From NCBI GenBank assembly GCA_900074885.1, contig FJUW01000005.1, positions 278,242-342,241 on the forward strand: 64,000 nt of DNA, given 5' to 3'. Under the pieces are notes generated by a model. That model was not told the DNA's origin, ran no database searches, and saw only the letters and a program-made list of their open reading frames with translations. Shown piece after piece: positions 12,865 to 25,137 of this stretch (its first letter is position 1; each line of letters begins with the position of its first letter). Source of the stretch: Rhynchosporium graminicola. Its lineage: Eukaryota; Ascomycota; Leotiomycetes; Helotiales; Ploettnerulaceae. A program made the position numbers and the translations under genes.

Positions 12865-15223
12865 TTACTGCCCAACCTTCAAGTCCTTCTCCACCATATC
12901 CCTACAAATCGGATGATAGAAATCCCTGTTCTTCTCGAAAGTCGCCAGCGCCAACTTCCTATCACACTTATTCAACTTTCTATACAGTGGTCTCACGAAC
13001 TTCATCCTCCCCACCGTACCCAACAGCGCGGCCGTGGGGTGATACACAGTCTCGTCTTTAGCCGTTAAGCCGATTCCAAAGTATCGGAAACTGAGCTCGA
13101 CGTTGCGAGATGTGGCGAGGTTGTAGGCTTTTCCCATGGCTTGGGACTGAGAGGGGGAGAGAGGTGTTTTGAAGAGTTGGACTTTTTCGAGGAAGACTAC
13201 GGTTTGATTTGCTGTGAGGCCGGCGATGTCGGAGGGTTTGGGGACGAAGGATGGAGAGGACCAGGAGTCGGCGAGAGCGTAGCAGCGATCGACCATGCTG
13301 GTGTCGAATTTGGGCCTAGGTGGTAGACCGGGCGTGTAGAACCAGGTGTCCCAGTCGACGGATTGGAGGGCTTTAGCGGATGCGGCATCGGAGGCGAAGA
13401 AATCTAGAAGAGTGGCTTTGAAGTCGTAGGAGTCGAGAGACTTTTGGGACCAAGTTGTGAAATAGTGAGGAATGAATTTGTCGAAAGCTGCTTTGCCGAC
13501 TAGTTTCTCGAGGTAGTAGAGGAAGTGGAAACCCTATTGTTGTTAGATCCATGTTCTTGCGCAGTGGGAGGTGAGTTTACCTTTTCGTAGGGTACGCTGC
13601 TGAATGAATCATCGGGATCTTGACCCTTAAGATCGATGACAAGCTTGGTGAACTCGTGATCCGCACCAAAGTTGTTGACAGAATCCTCTAGAAATTGTAT
13701 CAGTACGCAAGAAATAAAACTGAAGAGGTGTATCTAACCTAGAGCTTTCCAACCAATGATTGCTGAGAAATCTCGGTGTGGTTCGCCATGCACTGCAGCT
13801 TGGATACGACGTTCAAGGTAAACAGTCCAACCTTCGTTTAACCACCTTGAATCAATTAGTTGCAGTCACTCGTATAGCCGGCGCACTCACATATGCTCCC
13901 AACTAGCATTGGAGACCAAATTTCCTGACCAACTATGAGCAAGCTCGTGTGCAATCACATCAATGTTCTCTCGGTCACCACTAATGATAGTTGGAGTAGC
14001 GAAAGTACTAGGGACCGGGGAGTTAGCAATGATCATTCCAAGCATGCCTGGAGAAAGGATGAAACAAGTCAGGTCTCCAAGAATATCGTGAAAAAAAAAA
14101 AAAAAAAAAAAACCTTTGGGTTCCTTGTTACCTACAAGATCGGATTCTCCATTCCACCATAGGGAAACGAAGGAGGTAAGACCAAGACATTGTACTGAGT
14201 CCATTTATAAGGAAAGATCAGCTTCTCAGCGACTTCAATATACTTTTCTATATCATTCTCCAGCTCCCACTTAGCGTCTTTGAGCTCCTCTGGACCCGTG
14301 GACACCAGAGACCGAGGACCGATAGCGGCAGTGGCGATATCACCGGAAGCAAGAGCGAACAAATACGAAGGGATCGGAATCTCTTGATGGAAAGTATATA
14401 GGAGTGTTCCGGCTTCGCCATCTTCTCCGTGCTTGAAAGCCGAAGCACCAGTCGATAGACCACTAGCGATGACGGGAAGAGGAGAACGAATGCGGAAGTC
14501 ATAAGTGCTTTTCACATCAGGTGTGTCTTGGCAGGGGAAGATTGATCGGTTGTGAATAGCTTCGCATTGAGAGAACATGTATGGATACTTCTTGTTTCCG
14601 GTTTGACTGGGTGGGAGCCATTGGAGGGCGGTACATTTGTCAGTGGTCGCGAGTGTGATGGCAAGATCGATGATGGTTCCTTTGGGAGCTCCGCCTGGGA
14701 TTCTGATGGTGAGAGGACTGCCATATGGCTCGGATCTCTTGGCGAGTGTCCAATCTTTCGTCTTACTACCATTAAGACTGATCTCGGAGATGTCTAGGTA
14801 GGACGTGTCGAGGACGATTTCTTCTGATTCCTTTTCGGTAATTGACTCGAGTGAGAGAGTTACGGTTCCGGTTAGCCGTTGTTTCTTGAAATCAATGGCG
14901 AAGTCTGCAATAGTATGCTTTGTCTTCCCTGGGTAATGTCAGCTTGTTCTTGTGAATTGGAAGAATTTCCAAAGCGTCCCCTAGTCCATGAGCAGTAGAG
15001 CATCTAGGACTGATACTGACTGGCTGGGCTTTGGCGAAGAATATCAAGCAGCCATCCACATGAGCCAGCCATAAGCCAGCCATGAGCTCCCAGAGAAGCC
15101 GTTCATGTCAATCGTGTGTGCCCCCATTTGCTTGCTTTCTTTCTTTCTGGACAATGTCTACATACAATTGTTATAATTCGAAACCGTGGTCGGGTCACGA
15201 GGCATGGTGATCTTTGAAGCCAT
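12865..15223 (-). CDS. Leukotriene A-4 hydrolase-type M1 zinc aminopeptidase/epoxide hydrolase
   Basis: Six exons on the minus strand (15223-15166, 14928-14136, 14007-13891, 13845-13739, 13687-13581, 13533-12865), all with GT-AG introns and consistent phase, give 616 residues, the normal length for this family. Exon 1 encodes [19 protein letters not shown], the typical N-terminal RDP..SNYN start. The substrate-anchor motif is FPYGGMENP (about residue 275). The zinc site HELAHSW, then E 18 residues later in [13 protein letters not shown], matches HEXXH-x18-[16 protein letters not shown] carries the conserved Tyr. The C-terminal helical domain ends ..KDLKVGQ. Family members are bifunctional: aminopeptidase on short peptides and, in animals, LTA4 hydrolysis; fungal members act mainly as cytosolic peptidases. 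The residue after EH is M instead of the usual F. The intron at 14008-14135 contains a 22-base A/T homopolymer. Confidence 0.95.
14091..14112. repeat. 22-base homopolymer inside an intron
   Basis: An uninterrupted run of 22 A (poly-T in the sense of the aminopeptidase gene), inside its 128-bp intron between the GGMEN and HEXXH exons, on the acceptor side of a normal donor GTAGGT. It could serve as an extended polypyrimidine tract. Length is prone to slippage. Confidence 0.9.
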
Positions 15224-16872
15224 GGTACGGACTGTAGAAGGTGCTGGCGGGGTATGGAGGGGTAGTCGAAGAGCGGATGTGACGACAGCTTTCACCGATG
15301 AAAACAGCGAAGTCATGGACTCTTTCTTCACAACAATACGAGAAGAGCTTGTGGAATATGATTAGAAGTAAGAGCAGCCGTCTGGATCTCGATACGGGTT
15401 TTATTTTAACTTGAAGCCAGTGAAGCTGTTGACATGAGAAGTCCTCAATCAACTTTGGACTTCAAAAGTTCTGCTAGCTTCCCTTTCAAGCTAGCACGTT
15501 ATGACGGTCACGTGGATGGCTGGCGCTAAAAAAATAATTTCACGATATCCTTCTCAGGAGCATCTACATACTTGCCTTTCGCACCATCTCCATTTACATG
15601 CATTTGCGCCCTTTTCCCGACACAGCAGCTTCTTTCGTTTCTTACACCTACCCAGAACCGCGCTGTACTCTAGTCCCTCCTACCTTCAAGATATATACTT
15701 TTGGAATGCCTTCAAGTTCCTCATTGGCACTGGCGGAAGCTCTTCTCGGAGCTCATTCGTTGTGTCCTTGTGTCTTTCTGTGCAAAGCTCAAATATGAAA
15801 GGCGCCCGATGCTACACAAACCTCGCGTCACTAATAGATACGATGAAAGGTAGATAGCTACCAGGCGGCACTGGAGATCAATTGGTACGTTCCCATTTCT
15901 TACCGCTCTTCTCTTTTCCTTAGGAAGCTGTTCCATCTTCGTCAAAGACAGCTTCCTTCTACACTCCACAACATATGATGATGAGCAACATTGGTCCGTG
16001 TTACTGAGCGGCCTCAAGAACCGCGTTATGGCGAGATACCAAGCATTCATTTGCACCTCTGAATATCCTTTCCTTCCAACGCCATATTCTGTTTTAGTGT
16101 TGATCAGAGATGTGTGCTGATAATGTTGAAGATAGTACTGTTCCTTTCGTACCTTACCCATAAATCTCCTTGCATGCTGGACCCTATCGTGCCGTTCGTG
16201 CTGAGCGAATGGCTACGTATCCGAAAAATGTTGAGTAAGGAACGTTCTGTTATTCGGCAGGATGTGGTCCTAGACATACGAGCTCCCCTGGATGGAAGAG
16301 TGCCATCTGGTGCTATGATACATACTTGCAGGCCAGAGAGGGGTCACGACGATGTTGTAGTGCTTCACGCAACATGATAAAGTAGTCGATAAACGTGAAG
16401 GTATTCGACTTTCTCTTTTTCTCTTTTCTTTAATATCCACAATCAAAGATCACTTCTGTTGCTCCCAAATCCATTCTTTGCTTCGTCGCTTTTCGCTCTC
16501 TTCTTCCTGTCTTTTCCTTCCGCCCTCGTGCAGCTGTTCGGTCTCTCCACTCCAAGCGTCCCTGTCTCCAGTTGGCTTTCATAGCTCTCCAGCTGTGTCT
16601 CAATACCGCACTTGGATTGCTTCCACATGGTCACAGGCTTGGTTTGAAGGAAGTTTCGGGGTCCTCGGTCTCCCAAATGGCCGATCTTGAGCCGAAGGTC
16701 GAAGAAAATATGTTTTAAAGCGCTGCAAATAATAGATCGCCAACAAGTATGTACAGAAGTGCTACATCTTGATATCAACGTAGATCTAGACACAGGCCTG
16801 GAATGTGACTCTCCCAGCATGCCAGCTCCCCAAGTTCATGATGTGTCCTGGAAGTCGCTCTTGGACTATCAA
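15224..16872. other. Intergenic: promoter of the aminopeptidase and 3' side of the transporter fusion
   Basis: No open frame here shows domain motifs. The plus-strand frame at 15.5-15.86 kb is CT-rich leader-like sequence without homology I can name. Confidence 0.55.
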
Positions 16873-19800
16873 TCAGGTCTCGTTTTCCACGACGCTCACA
16901 GATCCCTCGGCCTTCACGGCCTCATTCTTAACCTGCTCCGCAAGTTGCGATTTATCCTTCTGTCTTTGCTTCTCGGCCAGCTCGCTTGCCTCCAGCTTCT
17001 TCGCCTGCTCAGCTGCCTGTTTTAGATCTGCAATCCTCCCCTTCTCAATTTGGACCCTCTGCCTCTCTGCTTGCGCAATATCATACAACTCCTTCGCCGT
17101 AAGCGCCGGTTCCGCACCTGTTACATTCCATGCAAAACTCTCTGGCATATTATGGCCCATCGTCTTGTCCCATGGGGTCTTACTGCTAGCTGATTGCCAC
17201 GCTGCGACGGCTTCTGGTGTCAACGCTTCCGTGAAAGTGGTCCAGTTCTGTCGGCGATGTGACTGATCCAGCCATTCTGGACGCTCGATCTCAGTACCCA
17301 ACAAACCAGCAGCATAATCCAACCCATCATAAAACGCTTTCACAGGTTTCTGGTCCCCCGCATAGTCGAGTTTATGGCCGCAGCGGTGGGAGAGTATGTC
17401 ATCCAGCTTCCCACCACCGGCACAGCAACCGCCAAAGCAATTGCCGATGTAGTTGATGATCGAACTCAGTTCCCTCTTCCGTCTTGATTGATCGAGAATA
17501 TGCATGATGGTTGGGACAGCCATCTCATGGAACACCTCTCTGGCCCCGAAGAACGCAGCCAGGTAGATGTAGTCTACCCAAAGATGCCTTGGGATATAGT
17601 AGATGTCCGACCAGCCTGTGCACCACTCTTCCGGATCGAAAGTGAAATCTGTGCCGGTCTTCTCGAGATCCGAGAGAGCTTGCAGAAGCGGATATTGCCA
17701 GTTACGATCTTTGGCCAATCCCACCCAGCTGTCGAACCGCTCCCTCTTTGTCATGCAAAGGAACGTTGGACCACCACCAGCGTTGTCGTTGTGTCTGCTG
17801 GTGGCGATCCACATTTTGTTATAGTCTTCTTCAGCGAAGTCCATGGGGTCGATCCAGACGTCACTTCATCCGAACGTCAGTAACTGATACACCACCGCAC
17901 CATCAAATCGCCCAAGGGGCGATAGACTCACAAATGGAATTGCAACAAGCCTCCTATCTCAGTCTCCGATTCATTCTTCGGCAACTCAAGGATCAATTGC
18001 ATCGTTCTCGCGATCTGAACATAAGTAACCAATCCATCACCCCAATTGTCATGCGTCAAATTCTCGAATGCGGTACGGTGTTGTGACTGGATTTGGCCGG
18101 GCATGCTCAAGTGCAGCGTACGGAAGAAAGGCGCGTATTTCTCAATCAACGGGACGCGTTCTGGTCGACGGCCATTGAACCTGATGAACGCGAGCGTATT
18201 GTTCATGGGTGAAGTTAATACTTCCCTGGATACGGCTATGGATATTTCAGGTAATGTCATTGTCTCGCAGAAGACTACGATAGCCACAGAAGCGAAAGAC
18301 GAGATGCCAAGGATAGGATTGCGCCATTTCTGAAGCATGTCAGTTACGTGGTCGGATAGAGAACGGGGAAGAAGTACGTACTGGTCCTGAAGGCACAAAA
18401 TTGAAAGGCCTTTTTTGTGGCGGCTCATCGGAGAACGTAACGACCGGTCGCTTTGGAGCTGGGCACTCCATGTATAGCCACGAAGTTATGAAGACGATCA
18501 GTCCCCCTGGAATTATGAGTGGTGCCATTGTGGTACCGAATAAGATAGGCGAAATGTACAACAGGATACCAGTAGCAACTGCTGTAGCAAGGCATTTGAT
18601 GACCGCATTGGCATCTAGAAAGTTTGTCAATACCTGGGTCGAGCCAACTTAAGATATGGGAGCGCTCACATTTGTATACGGCAGTAATCGCCAATCCAAT
18701 GAACACATTACTGACAATCACCAAATACGCCGCGGAGTTGTTATACCCGACGAAGAACCCAGGCTCGTCGTTTGTCAAGAAACTCAGTGTCAGATGCACT
18801 ACCCCATTGATGACTATCCCGCAGCCATAAAGTACTGCGTTTTGGGCGTGGAGAGAGACCTTGTCGTCTTTCAGCAGGGATTGGTTGTACACGCCTGCGA
18901 CAGAGCTGACGAAGACTTGGAAGAGGAGCACTATGTACGTGGATAAGGAGTAGGATGTTCCAGTTTCGGGTGTGTATTGTGTTGTTGCCAATCCACAGAG
19001 CTGAAGTCATCAGAATGTGTGCTTGAAATTGAGAGAAATCACGGGACGAAAGATACTGACCTGGATGACAATGGCCGTCCACTGAATCTTGGAAATATCA
19101 GCTCGAAGAGCCAAGACCATGATCAAAGCAGTGATAAAAATGACACCCGATCGGACGAGAGCAATGGTGCCGGGATCAGCGAGCTTATACGCAACAAAGA
19201 TCTATTGAGCATCAGTGCGTATTCTTCCCTGCCTCAGAATATCGAGGAGAATAGCATGGGAAGAATGCTTACGGTGTTATTGATCAGCGCATACAACAAC
19301 GCCAATTTTGCAAAGCCGTATCGATTCTCCACACTCACCGCCCTCAAGCTCTTCACATACGCGCCTAGCAAACTCGTCCTCCTGTATTCAGACCCGCACC
19401 CTTTCTCGCTAGCACCCCCAAAGAGCAATCTCTCATCATCACCCCTTTCGCTGCCGCTGCCACTGCCGCTTCCACTTCCCCGATAATCACCAGCATCAAG
19501 AAACTCATCCTGCTTGCCGTTTCCTTCTTGCCTCTCCTCCTCCATCATCCCGATCTCGATTACCTCTCCACCTTCTTCTCCCCTGACCAGCTCGTGCCCA
19601 CCCAATCCATCATTTCCATTCCGTGCTCTCCTCTCCTCCATCGCCGATCTACAAATCAAAGCCGACGAGATCAAGAATTTGAAAAACTCGGAAATCGTGA
19701 CGGAGGAAGAGGTAGAGAACGTGTATTGGCCGCCGGTCTGCGACGAGCGCATTATACATCCGATTCCGACCTGGATTATTACGAGGCAGAGCGCGGAGAG

Positions 19801-19893
19801 ATATGCGGGATTGTAAACGCTGGTGGGGAGGGAGGAAAGTGATGAGAAGAGCGCGTGTTTCTTAGGATATGGCATTTTGGGAGAGATTGACAA
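16873..19893 (-). CDS. Nucleotide-sugar transporter fused to a lumenal probable glycosyltransferase
   Basis: Six exons (19893-19273, 19201-19061, 19000-18670, 18614-18382, 18329-17932, 17863-16873), all GT-AG and phase-consistent, give 904 residues. Residues 1-440 are an SLC35A-type nucleotide-sugar transporter: hydrophobic helices, SKIQWTAIVIQLCGLATTQ, VFVSSVAGVYNQSLLKD, VYKYANAVIKCLATAVA, and a last helix ending at SWLYMECPAPKRP. A hydrophilic Gly/Ser/Glu-rich loop of about 110 residues interrupts the N-terminal part. After a basic linker a further helix (NPILGISSFASVAIVVF) leads into a soluble domain of about 430 residues with a DxD-like FHFDVWIDPMDF and a Cys-rich GNCFGGCCAGG. The tail is a charged coiled coil. 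Golgi membrane location with the catalytic part in the lumen is inferred. The enzyme family is not recognised with certainty. Retention of the 52-bp intron at 18330-18381 would stop translation after 14 residues and give a transporter alone. Confidence 0.85.
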
Positions 19894-20760
19894 TTTCTGT
19901 TTGAGTGCGGAATCAAAGGAGCTGATTTACGTAGTCGTGCTGATTATAGGAAGATTTGCTAAAATGCTCGGGTCTGGATGATGAGTACTCCTCCAGAATG
20001 GTTGATAGAATGGTTGATGGGATCGTCTCGCATCGAAGATTCGATTGCGGAAATGAAAGAAAGGAAAAGAGCAGGAGGACAGAGTGTCTGTCTGTCTCTT
20101 CTTTTCAATTTTTACACGTGTGGATCCTGAGTCGCGTTCTTCTTTCTCCCTTGCATTGTGGACTTTGGTGGCAGAGACAAGTGTCTCGGTCAGCATGCCC
20201 CATATGCTCCCACTTGCTCCAGGTGCTTGTCATTTTTCATCCCTAGGGTGCCACTTCTTTGTTTTTTTTTCACCCTGTTTCTTTCCTGAGTCTTTGTATC
20301 ATCTTTCCGACTTTTCGCTAGAGAGGTCTGACTTCCGAGAATTTTTGATTATGGACAGTCGCGTAGCTGAGTAGTCATTATTTTGTTTGCTTTTCGTGCC
20401 ATCCGCCGAGGATCAACATTAGGCGAGAGATTGTTGACCTCAGCTGCCACAAATCTGAGAACTACTTTTACCTCGAATTATTGATAGGTTCAAGGTACTA
20501 TCATTGACGAACTATTGACCACCTATCAGTTAATATACAACATCAATCAGGCTGGCGGGTTTGGCTCGTGAGGTCGCAATTGAGACATGTTCTAGAGAGA
20601 CAATCTGTGATCTGCAAGGGAGAATGCTACCAAAAATGAGAGCTCCCAATCCTCGTTTATTCCGATATAGCAACCAAGCTCCCTCAGGTAACTCTAAAAT
20701 TTCCTCATCAGAATTATCCTCGAAAAAATACACTTTCATACAATCTTCACTCGCACGATC
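19894..20760. promoter_or_regulatory. Shared divergent promoter region of the two glycan genes
   Basis: 867 bases separate the two start codons, which face away from each other. The segment has CT-rich tracts and no supported gene, and must contain both promoters. Co-regulation is inferred from the arrangement only; I see no identifiable operator. Confidence 0.55.
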
Positions 20761-23656
20761 ATGCCTGGTCTACTGAACCCAATCGTCTTCACAGACTCAC
20801 CGGATCCTGAAAGTCTCCCCATCACTACTAGCTCATCTGCCGATTCCAACTCCTCTATGGCCACCTCCACTATCACCCCCAGCACCTCTCTCAACATCAT
20901 AATCCCCATCGGCGGGATCGGTTCCCGCTTCTCGAAAATGGGCTACCGCTACCCCAAGCCCTTGATCAACATCATCGGCCGTCCCATGATTTTGCGAATC
21001 ATCGACAATTTGAGTCTGAGGAAAGAAGATACGTTGTGGATGGCTGTAAATGCGGAGATTGATGACGAATTTCGGATTGGGCAGTTGGTGATGAAGACTT
21101 TTCCGGAATTGGACTTTAGATTGTTGAGGTTGAAACATCAGACGAAAGGGGCTAGTGAGACTGTAAGTTTTGACTTTTTGTATCTTTTCTTATGATATGA
21201 AGATTTTAGTTGAAGAAGTAGTTCGTCTGAGTGGTAGAGAAGAGAGCGGAAGACTTACTGACTTCGATAGCTGTACGTAGCAACCCAAAGCATGGGGAAA
21301 GAATACATGGGCCGACGGACGGTATCTCTTGACTGTAAGTCACCTCCCCCCCTCGAAATCCCCACTTCAGGGAACCCTTATCTGACACTCAACCTCCATT
21401 TCAATAGGCGATACAATCTACTGGGCCGACATCCTCCAAAACGTCCGTGACATTCCCATCCAATACGGCGCCGTATTCTACTTCCCAGACGACGGAATCG
21501 CACCCATCTACTCCTACATCAAAACCGAGGAACATCCTCTACCCACTTCCCCAAACGCATCGTCCACTGACTCCAAAATCCTCCCCACATTGGAACTCAT
21601 AACCGATATCCGTGAAAAAATCGCCATCTCTAACAAAGCCAACACAGGCGCCTACGTCTTCGCTACCGCCTCCCTCTTGCACACCTGGGCGGGAAAAAAC
21701 ATAGATTCCAATGCCCTGCGTGCAGATGTGGGCGAGTACTACACCTCTCAAATGATCGGAACTATGATCCACTCAGCCAAACTTCCTTTCCTCGGCCTCG
21801 TGCTCGCGAAACGGGATTTCAGCTGTGTCGGTACGCCCGAGCAGCTCGAGGAATTGTTGATGCAGATGAAATTTGGGGAAGGGGGCATGGGGAAGAAGAG
21901 AAAAGAGGTTAAGAAGAGGAGGTTCTGCTTTGATTTGGATAATACGCTCGTTGGTGGGCCGGCTGTGAGTGGGGATTATTCGACGTGTCCGCCGATTTGG
22001 AAGAATATAAAACTGGTGCAGCAGTTGCATAGAGCGGGACATCATATTATCATCGTGAGTTTCCTTCTTCTTCTTTCTTTGGTCTAATATTCTGGTTTAT
22101 TGGGGCGGTCTACTCGGTGTCGGACGATGGTGGCTAGGTAGGTAATGTTGACGATCTGGTGCTGACTTTGCAAATTTCATAGCAAACTGCGAGGAGAATG
22201 AGAACGCATCATGGGAACGTCGGAGCTATACTCAGAGATGTCGGGCCCGTCACTTTCGCCCAATTGGATAAATACGAGATCCCATATCACGGTAAGCTCT
22301 TCCCACAGTACTAAATTCTTTCCACGTCGACATGACATACTGAAATCCACTAGATATCCATTTCGGCAAACCCTGGGCAGATATCTACGTCGACGACCTT
22401 GCCGTCCATGCCAATCTTGACACGATGAAAGAAATCGGCTGGCTGCTCGACGAAGCCGACCCATCATCTCTCCTCTCCCCAACCTCTCTCCCAACCCGAC
22501 CCACCACTCCTCTCCCTTCCCAAAACACCAAAACCCTAATCGCTGCCCGTGATTTTAACACCATCCAAATAGTCGGCGACAAAGTAATCAAATCTTCGAA
22601 AAGCGAAGCCATTCTTGGCGAACTCTATTTTTACGCCCACAAGCGCCCGCCAACCTGCTCCCTGTTTTCCCAACCGTGTTCGCAGTCGACTACCTCCCCG
22701 AGACTGGGAATTCAACTTTGGAGATGGAGTATAGACAAGGTCTTACATTCACACACTTGCTTGTCGGTCGTTCCTTAACCGAGGGACGACTTCTCAAGCT
22801 GTTGACAGCCCTACATAGTATCCACACGACGCCCTCCTCGCCACTCTCTCAACGTCTCCCTATCTCAGCTGCTCTCGGCGAGAAGTTCGCACAGCATAGC
22901 AGCTTCGACAACGGCCTCCACAGCGGCGGGGTGAACATCTACGCGAACTACGGCACGAAACTCCGTTCTCGATACCACAACAACGCCGCGCTCTACGAAT
23001 CTCTCGGGCCCTCCGCCGCCGAATGTTTCTCGCGCCTGAATGAATTCCTCGACACCTACGAGGCAGAAGAAAGAGGTGTCCACGTCCCGATCATCCACGG
23101 CGATCCAGTATTGAGCAATGCGATCTTGTCGCCCGACGATAAATCGGTCTCGTTCATCGACGTGCGATGCCAGCTCGAGAACACATTGACGATGGAAGGC
23201 GATCTGCACTACGACCTCGCCAAGATCCTCCAATCGCTACTCGGCTACGACCACATCCTCTTCAAGGACCTGAGCGCGCTCCCGTTGGCTTCCGAGCCCA
23301 TTCTGGAGGAATGCGACGAGCGGATCCTGCAGGGCTTGCAGGACGTCTTCTGGAGGTGGTTGGAGGAGAAGTATACGAGTCGGGTGCATAGGAAGACGCT
23401 GTTGAGGATTACGGCCAGCTTGATCTTTAGCTTGATTCCGTTGCATAAGAGGGAGCTGGGGGGCGTGTTTCTGCGGTTCTGTGCCGAGACGCTGGAGAGG
23501 GCCAGGTTGGTGCTGTATAAGAGGGTGGGGAGTGGGGTGGCGTTTAAGGGGGTGGATGGCACGGATGGGAGGAGCGTGGTAGAGACGAGTGTGCTTGGGA
23601 AGGGTGTGGGTGAGCAAGGCGTGCTTGAGAAGGACGTGGTTGAGAAGCTGGTCTGA
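20761..23656 (+). CDS. Nucleotidyltransferase-HAD phosphatase-APH kinase tridomain protein (one apparent frame break)
   Basis: Five exons: 20761-21162, 21271-21334, 21408-22054, 22183-22291 and 22354-23656. Residues about 45-310 are an NTP-transferase: PIGGIGSRFSKMGYRYPKP (G-rich loop with the KP signature), KHQTKGASE, then SLDCDTIYWADI. Residues about 325-460 are a HAD phosphatase: RRFCFDLDNTLVGG (DxDxT), TARRMRTHHGNVG, FGKPWADIYVDDLAVHAN. The last part is an aminoglycoside/choline-kinase-like domain with IIHGDPVLSNAIL and SFIDVRCQ. Together the domains could phosphorylate, dephosphorylate and nucleotide-activate a sugar or polyol for a surface glycan; bacterial capsule loci use such sets. 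The exon sum is 2,525, one base short of a multiple of three. The frame shifts near 22643, between FYAHK and APANLLPVFP, so either a base is missing in the assembly or the gene is mutated. No intron explains it. There is no signal peptide, so the protein is probably cytosolic. Confidence 0.85.
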
Positions 23657-25137
23657 TGGATGTCTCGCGTATCTCTGGAATCTTTCTTTCTTTCTTTCTT
23701 GATCAATCCTCTCTTTTCCGGGAAGTTTCTGTGCTGGAGATAGAAGAGAGGTTGTGTTGTGTGTGTGTTGCTGGTTCGATGGTTGTTTCTGAAAGCCTGA
23801 AACGGAATATCATGCATTAGTAGTGTAGGATAGGATAGGAATAGAATAGTGAGTCAGTAAGTAGTAAGGCAGATTTGTTTATCTACACTTGATATTTTTC
23901 TCGCGGGTTGGTTCATGGCATGATACAGTAGAGTGGAGAATGATTTCCAGCTCGCATGTACTGAGTTCACTATCTACTGTAGTCAAGCGATCACGTATTC
24001 AAACTCACTCAACCATTATATCACGGAGTTACCAATGCTTCCCATTCAGCAGCAGTCCATAACCAAATAACGCTTCCTCCATAGCACGAACATGTCTGCC
24101 TGCTAGGAGTGCACGACGAAGATTCTCGTCAAGTAATTTTATCGCTCAACTTTCACTCCACGAACACAGCCCAAGTGAGGTTGCGAAGATGACGGGATGA
24201 ACTTCTCAATTTTTGAAAGAATGAACGGGATATATATATATACATATTACATACTACATGTATCTGTTGCCATGATTTTCGAGACCTTGGTATCATGATG
24301 AGTAAGTAGCAGAGGGAGGTTTCGTGAGTTGAAGCCGAAGCAGCACCTCCGTTCCTGTAGGCTTGCTTGCTATGCTTGTACGTACCTAGATGGAGAGAGA
24401 GGCCTCTGGACTTCCGGATGGGGGCGGAGAATATCTTCACGAAGTACCTAGATAGGTAACCCAGGTGGAAGTATAGCAAGAGCTAACCTAACTAGCTAAT
24501 CTTGTATTAGTTAGCCTCTGTAAGTAACATCGAGAAGAAAGAAATAAGCCTGGATGTCCATGCCATGCCGAATTGCTCATCGCGCTCTGGGGGGTTTGTA
24601 GCATGATGTTGCCTACATTTATATGGCGGTACATGTGGTGGGACCTGTGTGGTGGTCCGGACCTCTTGGTAACTTCTATTCGTGATATTCGTGATGTCTG
24701 GGTCTGGGTGCAGTCGTCGTCGTTGCGCGCGGTGCGTTGTCCCATTGGTTTGGTTTGGTTTTCACGCTCAGGGGCACTCGGACCAATGAAAAACAAGCTA
24801 AATCAGGTAGGTACGAAAGCGTACCTACCTACCTATCCACCTAGGTACTGGATAAAAAAGTTACGAAAGCACTAAAGTTTGGTACCTCCCCTAATCATTA
24901 GGGACCTTTTCTATACCTAACTTACAGGTAATGTTCAAACGCTCATGTCGATCTAGAGCGAGGCTCGTGCTCGTGCTCGTGTATCATCTCGGAGCGGGAT
25001 GACGATTTACCGAGCTATAAGCACCATTATCAACCTAAGGCATTTATCATGTTTCTCCACTAGAATACCCCACCTTAACCTTAACCTCCATCGCGCAACG
25101 ACTGGAACCTTCCCGTCGCTCCATAGCACTAAGCAAG
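23657..25137. other. Intergenic, microsatellite-rich
   Basis: No gene supported. Contains (CTTT)n at about 23.68 kb, a TA-rich tract at about 24.23 kb and CTACCTACCTA/GGTAGG motifs at 24.82-24.85 kb. Confidence 0.6.

Noticed and set aside
22660..22690. A GT...AG pair of 22 bases that might serve as a mini-intron restoring the tridomain frame
   Set aside because: Too short for a fungal intron, and its removal does not put the kinase-side codons in register.
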